The notes under the pieces were generated by a model. That model ran no database searches. It was not told the DNA's origin and saw nothing but the letters and a program-made list of their open reading frames with translations. 64,000 nucleotides of DNA from Gorsachius magnificus (taxonomy: Eukaryota; Chordata; Aves; Pelecaniformes; Ardeidae), in the NCBI GenBank assembly GCA_034008185.1, contig CM067082.1:123195988-123259987 (forward strand). The letters are read 5' to 3'. Shown here in pieces: positions 50,161-61,541 of this stretch. Both the position numbers and the translations under genes were made by a program. Within the stretch, counting starts at the first letter, position 1; every line of letters begins with the position of its first letter.

Positions 50161-53100
50161 AGTCATACAACATTGTATGAGCACATATGTCAGATCCCTC
50201 TTGATTTAAAGTATCAGGAAGACTATCTTAAGTTCAAGACTTAATAAAATAAATAAATCAGTGAAGTAATTCTACTAGTCTTGCTCTTCTAAGCTTTCTA
50301 AGAGCAGGTGGATACAGGTTCTTCTGTATGATAGATATAGAAAAACAAGGCAAAGACTGACAAGCACAAATTTGCTAGTTCAGCAGAGCTGCAAGACTCT
50401 ACTGTAAATTTGAAGCATGGAAATATCACTGCAACTGCATCTGAGACATTCTTGCTTTCCCTAAAAATTTTTACTTGAATCTACAGTGCTAACAGCAAAG
50501 GCAATGCAACACGTAGTGTCCTATGATTTTTGAGGAAGGAAAACAAGTTCCATAAAAGACACACACTACAGTAAGAGCACCCCAAACATACTTACAGACA
50601 CAGCACTTCTGATACCTTGTACAAAAATGCCTCTAATAAAATTACTAGCTGATTTTAATCCTTTGAAGGTTTTTGTTGGATTATACTTTTGGGAAAGGTG
50701 TAAAATACATATTAGTGAGTTTAACCATCACTGAGATGCAGAAATTCAGGATCATCTTAGTGTCAGATCATCTCTCACGTTTTTTTTTGCAGTCATCTGT
50801 TTTGTGCATTTCCAAATTATAACACACACACATGCATACGCACCCAACATCAGTGTCTGCAACATTTAGACAAAATTTAGACCCTACCATACACAGCAAA
50901 GCTGGTCATCTGTCCAACACAGAAACAAGAGTAAAATGGTTTTTGAGACCCAGAAGTCCCCAACACCTATTCAATAGCAAATTATTTGTAAATGTATTGA
51001 ATAAAAGGCAAAAAAATGGCTGGGAAGTAGGCAACACATTATGAAGTTAGAAAAACTGGATACAGCAGAAGGAATGGCTCAGAAGGAAAATTAAAAAATG
51101 TAAGATGCCTTACAGCATTTTCCAGCTGATGGCTCAGGAACCACACCTGGCCTGTCATTTTTGCAGTCTAGCACTAAAAGACAGTGCCTTCACCATGCTG
51201 GAAGGGATAGTCTTTAAATGGGACTGCCACCTGCTCTACTTGTCTTCATGTATACATGGCACTTCTACCTCGAAGATGATGTTATGCTTACTACCCCTTC
51301 CTTGATGGGAAAGAGAGGTTCCCAAAGCTGAGTAGGTTCAACTTGCCAGTCACTGTGCTCCTTTTTTAGCCTTCTGCCTTAAAAAAAGTTTGTGAGACAA
51401 CACTACAGAGAAGTGAGATTCACTATAATATTACTGAAATGATTTAAGTATACGTTCAGTTGCAAGCAGATAAATAGTCCCACTGACTACAAAGTTAGGG
51501 CATCTGTTAAAGTTGTTTTGGGGAATTAGGCTTGAATGAAAGACATTCTGAGATTTGTATGTTCAGATCCCCTCAAAAGAGGCTGACAGAAGCTATTTGC
51601 ATATTTTTCCTTAAGTACAAACTGTGAAATGTCACATTGTATAACTCCTGATTAACCCATTTAGTTCGCAAAGGTTATTCATACTTGTATATACTCAAGA
51701 TTTTTTCCCACTATGCTTCCATTCACTGCCTATTTCTGCTAACTCCAGAAAGTACTCCTCTTGTTTCCTAAGTATACCCAAACGCTTAAAAAACAGGGTA
51801 AGACTATAAGCAAAATGGCAGCTTAGTTGCATTAAAAGGATAAGTAGTTTGATTAAAAAAAATCTGTAATATAGACATTTAGCAATCTTTCTAACATGTT
51901 TAAATTCTGTTTTAAAAGATGGCCAGGATCTAGAGTCCTGTTGACTCTTCATTTCTTTTGCCTTTCTTCATCTTGTTAACTCAGTCAGAACCTGCCAATG
52001 AACTCTAAAAACTACATAATAAAAGATTTAGCAGGATTCTAAATTTGGTCACAGATAACCAAGTATAGTCGTTCTAGATAATATTAGCTGAGATTTATGA
52101 TGCATTCAACATCTTCAGATGCACAAGAGTATTTTTGGGCATCACTTGAACAGACAATATTCAATGTACAGATGGTAAATTTTACTCTTTTATCTCCTAT
52201 TTCTATACAGGAAGTATATGCATGTTGCACTTTATCTCAGTTTTCTTCCAAAGGATCTATTTCTTTACCAAGAGAACAGTCACTTTCAAGACATCAGATC
52301 AAGACATCAAATTATAGCTATTTTTGAGAATGGAAGTTAGATATACCATTGTCACTTCTCTGAGCAAGACGTACCAATAGTTAGAGGAAGACCTGCCCTC
52401 CTGGTGCAACTTGGGATAAGAAAAATCAGCCAATTTTTTCTGAACTCTGCTGTTGCACTTTTTCTGAACTACAAAAAAAACCCCCAAGGAAACCCAAACA
52501 ATTACTTGTTTTACCCACTGCCATCAATAAATCTCTTATCCCAAGAAGAAAGAGCACCTCAAAAAGCCTAGATCAAGTTCTTGGTAATGGAACTGCTCTA
52601 CTTTTATACACTTCCCAACTCATGTCAAGCCTGAAAACTGCATTCCACTTATTCCAAACTAGGGGTTTGCCAGTGACTACACTTCTTGTTCAAAGGTGAT
52701 AAAAAAGTCACCTTGAAAAAATATTTTTTTAAACATTTTTAGAAAACTGTATTGGGGCACTGCTTCTTTACTGCCTCTTCAACTGACTGATGAAGGGATC
52801 AAGCACAAAAACCTTGACTTTTACCAACAAGTGTAGAAAGATGAAATACTGAAAAGCAAAGAGGAAAGAATTCTTTACAGCTCTCTGGGTCCTTGTCATC
52901 ACATTTCCAACAGACAGCAGAAACATTTCTGTAGCACTATGCCTCTATTCTGTATGGCAATCACTGCTTGGTTTCTAAGATCTCGTATCAAGCTGATTTC
53001 ACTGAAAGAAATACATCTCCTGTTCACTGTTAATGCAAGATGGTCTAAAAATCCTGACTCCATCCTTCTTAATTGCATCAGAGGACTGAACCAAGAACCT

Positions 53101-54360
53101 TATGAGTCATTGGGTATTACCGTAAACTTAGAAGTGTTTCCCAAGTAATACTGAATATAACAAACTACCAGCTACCTGTAGAACGATGGAAGCAAGTGAA
53201 AGATGGTCCAGTTGCTACAGTTTGTTCCCAATTCTGTGTATAGATACAGAACAATGTGAAGAGGGACTTAAGAAGAATGTTTTTTAATCACAGAAATCCA
53301 AAACATATCACTGTTTCCTTATTACCTACACATTTCTACAGATAGGTTGACGACCTGTTTTCCAAGCACAGGATACCGTACTGTCATTCTGACTTGAAAG
53401 AATATTTCTATTGCTATTCTAGGCAGCTTTCCTTTAACTTCAGCTGACCACCTACTATCAGCACAGACATGTAACTTCAAAGGACTTTGTGACCAACCAA
53501 CCCAAAATTCAAACTATTAAAATATTCTTCATTTAGCCCCAACACACTGTATCTTTCCATGTTTATTAAAACCCCACACTGAGGACGGTATCACCTTTAA
53601 AGCCACACCAAGATCTTGCCCAAGGTTAGGTCCACCTTACACAGGGTGCCTGTGTGGAAGATGGGATCAGAAGGAACATGTCACACAGCAGCAGTCAGAT
53701 TTCTGGAAAGCAAGTAAATATGTAAACACACATATAGGCTCCAGTGCTTGGAGGCTAAAACATGCATTTCTGCTGCTCCATCTGGACACACCATTAGGCA
53801 AAATGGAGCAATGGCCAACGGAAGAACAATCTGCAGGTATCCTGGTCAGTCTGACATGCTTCCTAAACTACATATATGGGTAATCATTAATCTGCTGCAA
53901 ACTTACCACCAGCTCTATTACCAAAACAAGAACTAGTACTGGCTCAATCTTCTCAATAGGCTACAATGATACACATATCCATCTCAGTTATCAAACACTC
54001 CAGAGAAAATCCACATCAATTATTTAAAGAAACTAAAGAGTAATCCAGTCCAAGGATAAGAGTTTCTCATGTTTAATCAAACAGATCTCCAGTGCACAGT
54101 AGCAATTTATATATGAATACTAGTCCATGAAGAAGTTGAGACTAGTTTTGAAATGGAAGCATCTTGACTAGTAAAAGTGCACAATACAAATTACATAAAC
54201 AACCCACAAACCTCATGTGATTCAAAAAGTATTCAAGATAAACATTAGTTGGATTCTGGGAGATTACCTGGGGAAAATATCATGTATATTTACTTTGGTT
54301 TTATTCCCTCCTAGACACCTTACAGATGCTTGGCTTTTTGTTTACAGACGAGTGTTATGT

Positions 54361-54485
54361 TTTTTTAAGATATATATGTATGTATATATACACACACACT
54401 CTTAACACATATCTATATGAAATACTACACTTCATAAAAACCGCCCTCTTTTTATGTATGTATACATAAATGTGTGTATTTATAC
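54361..54485. repeat. TA/TG/CA dinucleotide-rich microsatellite block
   Basis: Two clusters, about 54369-54400 (ATATATGTATGTATATATACACACACAC) and 54455-54485 (TATGTATGTATACATAAATGTGTG). Both are interrupted alternating purine-pyrimidine runs. Confidence 0.8.
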
Positions 54486-56465
54486 AGTCATGCACCCACA
54501 TACAAACAAAAATAATATATTTTTTTTTAAAGAACATTTAATAAATTGACTGCCAGCTCCAACACATTACTGGTAACAACCCCATTCAGTTCAAATGAGT
54601 AATATCTCAACATAGAGCAAGACCACATCAAACAGATGAAAGGTCCTGATGCAGGGTCCTTCTTCAGTGCAGTATTAGGGAGTAGGAATCTTTTTCTTAC
54701 AGGTACCCACAGCTGCTTACCCGTGCTAGTATTTTAGATCATCCTCTTGCATTTATACTGGTTCCTTAATGACTTGTAGAAAAGCAGAGAAAGATAAAGG
54801 GTGATGAATGTGTTATCTTTGCTGTCTACAAGGGGATAGACTTTCTGGAGACCTCCAGTCTTATGCCTTCAGCATTATCAGTCATTATGCTGTCTTAGTT
54901 TTCAATCCCTTCTGCAAAGCAATCAGATCTTTTTGGAAGCTGTGAATGTGCAGGCCCAGGGCAATTACATAAGATTTTATTTTAGTCGTTACCAACACAT
55001 TAAATTTTGGATTCTGCCACTGTTGCAGATTAGCACAATGAAATTCCTCAGCAGTTTTTGGCTAATGATGTCTAGGTGCTTGGGGACCATGATATGCTTC
55101 TTTATCCCTTTCTGGAAGCTCTATACTCAGAACCTATCCAGACACTAAATTTTCTGGCCCCAGCTCCTTCTCGTTAAGAGATATCCATGTCTTCTGTCTT
55201 CTTGAAAATCTGCTCAGAAATAAAATGTTAATTAGAGCTCCTGATAGATTCTGAATGGTTTCAGAAGTTGCATCGCATGTTGGAAAAAGGGTATGGAGGT
55301 AGATGAACCTTCAGTCTGACCCAATGACAGTTCTTATTATTTGAAAACTTACCGTATTAAAGAGCACCCAAATACTTTCAGGTTTGTAATGGACTCAAAT
55401 GTTTATGTAGCTAGGCTGTACGGTTTCACTGACAATGCAAGTAACAAGTTTTACCCACTATGATACCAGATGCCAACTACAGAATTAACATGAACTGCCT
55501 CTGCAGATATCCTGGCTAGTCTTGTATTTAACACAAACAGGAAGTCATGTCCCGAGACCTCAAAACACCAAAGATTCTGTCTATTTCAAAACAGCACTAT
55601 GTTCTCAAACAATGAGATTCACTTACCAATTCAGCTTTGTAGATTTCCCTGATCTAATGCTTAAGTGCATAGCTACTTCTTAAAGTAAGCAAAATCCAAA
55701 GAGAAACAGGCCATTTATATAAAATAATCTGCATTTTAGAATTAGTGTCCCACCATGGTTCACAATCAGTTACCCAGAGAATTGCCCTTCCTGCTGAAGT
55801 TCATGAAGAAAAACGGGAAAAACATTTCCTTGACTGTAGTATCTCCCAAGACTAACTCTGTTCCTCGGTTTATTTCATACTGACTGGCTTTCTGTCCCAA
55901 GATTTTGTAATGGAGGTAAAATTCACTAACTTGTTTTGTTCATGCAGCTTACTGCCAAACTACTTGAAAGGTCTGCAAACCCAGAACTCTGGAAATACAG
56001 ATTTAACAAAAACATTGCTCTAGCTAGACTTACTTAAATGTCACAACTGAAAGATTTAGTGTGTTTACTCTCTGCTTATTAAGTAAATATTTCCAGTATT
56101 TCCAAACTAAGAAACTCCACACCTGAGACTAAGTGAATACAACATAAACTCCAGGACTAGAGTAGATATCTACCTGGAGAAAATAAAGTTACAGGTAAAA
56201 AAAGGCTAGCTAACCTTCAAAATGCAAGTATTCTTAGCTATCTCAGTCTAGTAATAAGGAAGAATAGTAAGCATTAAAAGTGATCTAAATTTTGAAGTAA
56301 TTATAGAAAAATAAAACTCAATATATTAACTCACCCTGGAGGAAAAAACAGAGTAATCTAATTCAAACTAGTCTATGGCTGTCCAGAGAGATTACCTTCT
56401 AGAAGTACAGTAATTATATTTGTAAAGTAAAATCACTTATGCCTGGGGTGGGGAGGCCCAAGGGG

Positions 56466-56502
56466 TTTTTTTCTTTCTTTCTTTCTTTCTTTTTTCTTTT
56501 TG
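56466..56502. repeat. (CTTT)n microsatellite
   Basis: Five or so CTTT units between T runs on the plus strand; GAAA repeats on the PALS2 strand. Confidence 0.9.
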
Positions 56503-57694
56503 AAATGTGTGAAAGCTTCATAATGGCATGACCACTGAGAAAATAATTTTGTCTGCAAAAGTACACATTCTGTGTAATGGTCTTTTTCGGTGGTGGTAAA
56601 GAGATATGCATAACCAGTAAGGTATTAGAACACCAGCTGTGAAGCATGAGTGGATATATAGTTCCACTTTTCCATATAGTGCCCACACATTCTAGGCTAA
56701 GTAGCAGAGTGTCTTGGGACTTGTTGCAAAAGCATTTCTTGCCAAATTTGTAATTAGACTAATCCTTATAACTCCAAAGCAAAAATTCCTACCTGTTTCA
56801 CTGAAAGTTTCTCTATATAGGTTTTTGCCAGTACCTTACAAATGAGATTACTTGAAAAAAATGAAACACTATATTCTTATGAGCTCTAACTTGCTTAACA
56901 GTCCACATAAAGTGTTTTAATTTAACATCTCCAGTTAACAGCAAGACCTAACAGCACCATTCTGACAGTCTCACTGTGATACAAAATTGTCTCAAAATAG
57001 TTTTGGTGGCTTTATGGAGAAATAAGATGTGTGGTCAAACAAGACCTAACCTTATGTCTTGTCTACAAAAAAGAACTTTATTAGGAGCCAGAAGCTCAAG
57101 TGTTGAACAGTTAAAAAGCAGCAAAGTGAAACAATACCAGAAGGTCGGAATCAGGTATGAAGCATTCACTTCTCTTGGAAATTTCAAATTACTTACGACA
57201 ATACATCCTGAAACCTTCCATTTTATCAGGAGTTCAGCTGCTGGAGTCCAGCTACTGGAGTCTGCCCTTCTCTTTTCCATTTCCTATTCCTTAGTACCAA
57301 TGACATACCTCCCTCTGGAGACTCCCATCAACAGTTTCGCTGTTGCTGCTTACAGCTTTCCTGAACTGCAATAGCATGGAATCTGACCTAAGACTGAGAA
57401 CTGTGTGGTAAACTTGGTAAGAACTATGTGTTTCATTCTGCTGCTGTTCAGTTAGTTTGTGCTGTTTGCACAGCTATTTACCAGGATTTGGCAGTTAAAT
57501 GCATACGCTTCAATTCACAGCTAATAAATTCTGTTCAACAGCAAACTTGCATGCTTCCAGGTGACAGCACAAAAAGTCCCAGCAAATAGACTGCAGTGAC
57601 TTCCCCAAGGAATAGACTACCGGATGGGAGATTCACTTTTTGATCCAGCTATTAGACCAAGATTTCTAAATCTATCAAGTTTTGGCTACAGCGG

Positions 57695-57714
57695 TTTTTT
57701 TTTTTTTTTTTTTT
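57695..57714. repeat. T20 homopolymer beside the CpG island
   Basis: A run of 20 T on the plus strand, about 80 bases from the start of the CpG-rich stretch; A20 on the PALS2 strand. Confidence 0.95.
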
Positions 57715-57770
57715 CAATTTTTAAATGTATTTAGCTACCTCCTTGTTAAGTAGCATCAGCTTATTCATCA

Positions 57771-58000
57771 CCGGAGACAGCTAAGCAAGCAACTCCGGAG
57801 CTGCAACTCCCGCTCCCCGAGCGCGTCCCCAGCGTCGATGTCGCAGCGTGACCGCCAGAGGGCGCGCGGCAGCCGCGTTCCGCCGCGAGCCGGGCGGGAC
57901 ACGCGCAGCTCGCAAGCCTTTCCGCACCTTTTACCACCACCCAAAGCCGCTCACCCTCCTCACCAGTGTACGCATCCCGTCACTCTCCCATCCCGACAAC
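57771..58000 (-). promoter_or_regulatory. CpG island, probable PALS2 promoter and untranslated exon 1
   Basis: About 28 CpGs within about 200 bases, in a window otherwise nearly free of CpG, with a GGGCGG box near 57890. This is the only such island upstream of the PALS2 start codon, so it is the best candidate for its promoter. Plausible minus-strand donors include CTCCG|GTGATG near 57770 and CACTG|GTGAGG near 57965, so the exon boundary is unresolved. There is no clear TATA box, as is usual for such promoters. Confidence 0.65.
57849..57867 (+). promoter_or_regulatory. CTCF-type binding motif
   Basis: TGACCGCCAGAGGGCGCGC matches the CTCF core (CCNNNAGRGGGCGC type) almost throughout, on the plus strand, inside the CpG island. 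Occupancy cannot be known from sequence. Confidence 0.65.
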
Positions 58001-59696
58001 AGGATTTCCAAACAATGTCTTGATCCCCAAGGCGTGCATCTTGGGAGCTGGGGGTGGATGGGGGGACACACATACAGACGGATGGATGGACGTTTTCCTA
58101 CTTAATTATGCGTCAAACTTAAGAGACCATTCAACTGCCATTCAACAGAGCACTTCAGTGCTCTTCTACCCCTTTCCTAAGGTTTCTTTTAGTGTATTTA
58201 TTACCTGTCCTCAAAACTGCGCAAACATTTTTTCCCTTCCAGCAATGGGAGCACGAACAGGAACATGAACGGAACCATGAACGGGATCCCTGCCGGCAGC
58301 AGCAGCAGGTTGAGGGCTCCCAACCATCAGTCAGAGCAACTCAAGCAGAGCCATTACCTCTATGTGACCAGCTAATGGTGCAGAAGTGCTGTTTAAAACC
58401 CAGTAACACTGGTTACCAGTTTATCTTGCTTCCCAAAGAACAGCCACTCAAACGCAGTGTTTCATCACTCTCGAGCCAAGACGCCTATGAGATTATCACA
58501 GAGCTAATGATGGACAACAACTCTCACACAACGGGTTCGCGCCAAGGGTAAATTTTATCTATGCAGCAAGTGGGCCACCCCAGAGAAAGCCATCGAAGCA
58601 TGAAACAAAACTCACAGAGCCAGCCCAAACATCACTGGTGTTTCACTTCATAAATAAGCTTCACCCGAACATTGCTCTAAATATCACACAATGTACACAA
58701 AGTTTGTCCTCAGACGAATGATCACATATGACAAATGCCAATTACATCAGCAACATGCTTCTGGAAGTTGCTCATCTACTACATAGATTAAATCTATATA
58801 GAAGTGCTTCACTGGTCAGAACTGACCAAATCCAGCACTGCTCATCCGATTTTGCTATTGTTTACCAAATCCAGAGTAAGCAGCAAAACTGTACCAGTAG
58901 ATCTGGGAAGAGCAACTGAGTATCTGCATGATTTGCATTCAGATGACTGCCTTACAGTCATACACTCTATAGACATTAAGTTTCACTTAACAATTTCTCC
59001 CTGCCCTCCTGTTCTTTACCAATGAATGCATAAACTGAACTTTCAATTGCTAATTACACCTCCTCCTCCTGCACTTCTAGTGACCCAAAAAATGCAAGTG
59101 AAGCTGCAAGAAGCAGTATGACTATGGTAAACTTAATACCATTCAGACAATTTCTGTCCAGCACCACTGTGTTTTGCTCCAGCACAATAGTTCACAATAC
59201 AGTAAGCCAGAATTGCTTCAAAAGGCAAAATCAACTTTTCGCTCATTTCATTCACTAGACTGCAGTTTGCCTTCCCAGTTTCAGTACTTCTGCTGTATAA
59301 GCAGTTTCATCTTGCCAAAAAGACTTCTGTAAACTTCAACACTGGATCAGGAAAGGCATGGGGTGGAATTTTAATACAGGTATGTAAAGGCTGACTTACC
59401 AACTGGCCCACTGACTTGTTAAAAAAATAAATCAATGTCACGTAAAAAGTTGTTGAGATGCTTTACATACAAAACCTCGCACATGATAGCTGCATGCGTA
59501 TCTCCGAACATAACACTGGTAACCAATAAATGAACATAGAATCACATATTTTTTAAAAAATGTATCAAGGAATGTAATAGCACAGACAGAATGGCTGATA
59601 TATTTTTCTTTCATTCCCCTTTTTAGGGGGGAAGATTTACTTGAGCGCTCCCCTACACTGTGTTATTAGTCTTAAGAAAAAACTTTACCCTAACTT

Positions 59697-59738
59697 TTTA
59701 CCCTCAGTCTGTTTACCTTATCTATTTACCCTCAGTCT
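59697..59738. repeat. Imperfect tandem repeat, 28-bp period
   Basis: TTTACCCTCAGTCT occurs at 59697-59710 and again at 59725-59738, with a related TTTACCTTATCT segment between. Confidence 0.75.
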
Positions 59739-60156
59739 ACTTTCCTCCATCCCCTGTTTAGATATTTACAATGGTATCACTTTAACTTTTCATTAATGCA
59801 TGTTTGACCAGTGGGTGGAGATAAAGCTTTAATTAGAAAACTAAAACCAAACTATTTAAGTAGCCATTGTTACTACAGAAATATTATTTGAATGCCAACA
59901 CTATCTCAGCAAAAGAGGCTTAAAATGAAAATTTAAACTACTTTTCTTACCTCCCAATTTTCATTATCTCAACAGTATCTTGACTGTATGTTTGGAATTA
60001 AAAAGTAAAGGCTTAAGCTCATTTGAAATCAACAGTTGTGTCTCCACCTACTGGAAAAGTGAATTTAACTGAAATGGTAATTTGATCCTTTGAGATTTGC
60101 ATAAGCAAAAGATGTAAGAGCTATGTAGCTATGTTTCTGTGTAAGATGCAAATAAT

Positions 60157-60204
60157 TGGTTCCCCCTCCCTTCCTCCCCGCCCCCCCCCCCCCCCAAAAA
60201 AAAA
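60157..60204. repeat. C-rich tract ending in C15 and A9
   Basis: Pyrimidine-rich lead-in, then an uninterrupted C15 at 60181-60195 followed by A9. The minus strand is a G15 run, a potential quadruplex and a likely sequencing trouble spot. Confidence 0.9.
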
Positions 60205-61479
60205 GGTTTGCAGAAACCACTGACATTCCCCGCAGTCAGCATGGATTTCACAAGGTTCCTAGCCTCGAACAGCTGCTTGCCAGAATGCAAAACTAGTCAA
60301 TACTCTTAAAATAACATTTCCAAGTAATTTCTTAAATAACATTTGTTGCTAGTAAATCTGAAATGTCATCTAATTTCAATATCTTGTAATTTCCACCATG
60401 CTTTCATGAGACCTGGACACAAACATTAGAACAAGTTCTTTAAATAACTGACATGTAGAACCCACAGAATGGTTGCTAGTGTGAAGCATTCTCAATATGT
60501 AACACTTTTTTTAAGCCAAAGAGACCTTGAAAATAATTAAACATGAGGTAAAAATAGAGAATATCCAATTTTCAAATGTTGTGAAATTACTTACCATCAT
60601 TTTAAAGACTCTAATTAACCAAAAATAGGAATGTAAATGTTTTGGTATGGAGAAGCACCTCTCCTAACCTGTTGGTTTTGGGGTTGTTTTTGTCTCCATT
60701 ATTCTTGTAAGAATGACATCAGCCAAAACTAAATAATTCGGGCTTGCTTTATTCTGAAAAAAAAGCAATTTTTAAGCCACAGGATAGCACATTAACATCA
60801 TGATGCTTTGTTCACCGCACTGCTAAAGACAACAGTTTTTCTGTAGTATAACCCGAGATCCAACTGCAGATGGTTATAATGACCATGGAATCAGACAATA
60901 CCTTAACTTAAAACAATCTTAACCCCTCTTCCCAAAACCTGAACCATTATTCCGACATTTTGTTGAACTCAGATTAGAAAGACTTTAGTCACAACCTTAC
61001 TGAGCTAGCCAGTAACACCTACTGGTCCAGCTATTTGGCACTGCCTTCTAGCTAACACACACTTAAATTGTATCTTAGATCAGGTTTCAGCTCTGAAACA
61101 ATCATAATCTACTATTTATCCTGTGATAAAAAAGTCACATTGACACTGTCCTGTCAATGAAAACAAACCATTACATTCCTTTTACAGTATTTGTGACCAG
61201 CATATCTGTATTTCAGCCTGTCTCTCACATGTCAGCCTGAACTAAACTCACTTTTCCCCAGGATCCTTTATGAGTTTCTTCTATTGTGGAGGACAGTAAA
61301 ACCACTTTCCCTCTCACAGACTCGCTCTTAACCGTGCCATCAAATTCTATTTCCTATTGCCACACAAATACCTCCAATAGTGTCTGTGCCACTCCAGTTG
61401 CAGGATGTTTCTAAAAGGCAGGTTTTTACCCCACGTGGAAGACCAAACCCAGTCCAGTTTGCCTCAGCACTGAATTTAC

Positions 61480-61541
61480 AGACTAGATGATCTCCGCAGG
61501 TGCCTTCCAACCCCTGCCATTCTGTGATTCTGTGCACTTCC
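61480..61541 (+). mobile_element. CR1 LINE 3' terminal fragment
   Basis: About 60 bases: CAGACTAGATGATCTCCGCA, GTGCCTTCCAACCCCTGCCA and TTCTGTGATTCTGTG, the conserved CR1 3' end. The rest of the element is absent. Confidence 0.88.

Larger units (their letters stand above)
30677..57770 (-). other. Probable PALS2 5' intron, about 27 kb
   Basis: The splice acceptor before the start-codon exon requires an upstream untranslated exon, and the nearest CpG-rich candidate is at about 57.8-58.0 kb. In between I see CR1 fragments (38.1-38.6 kb), a provirus (42.2-44.6 kb), simple repeats, and otherwise unique AT-rich DNA (30.7-38.1, 38.6-42.2 and 44.6-57.7 kb) with no protein-coding exon I can support. 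Alternative 5' exons inside this stretch cannot be excluded. Confidence 0.65.
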
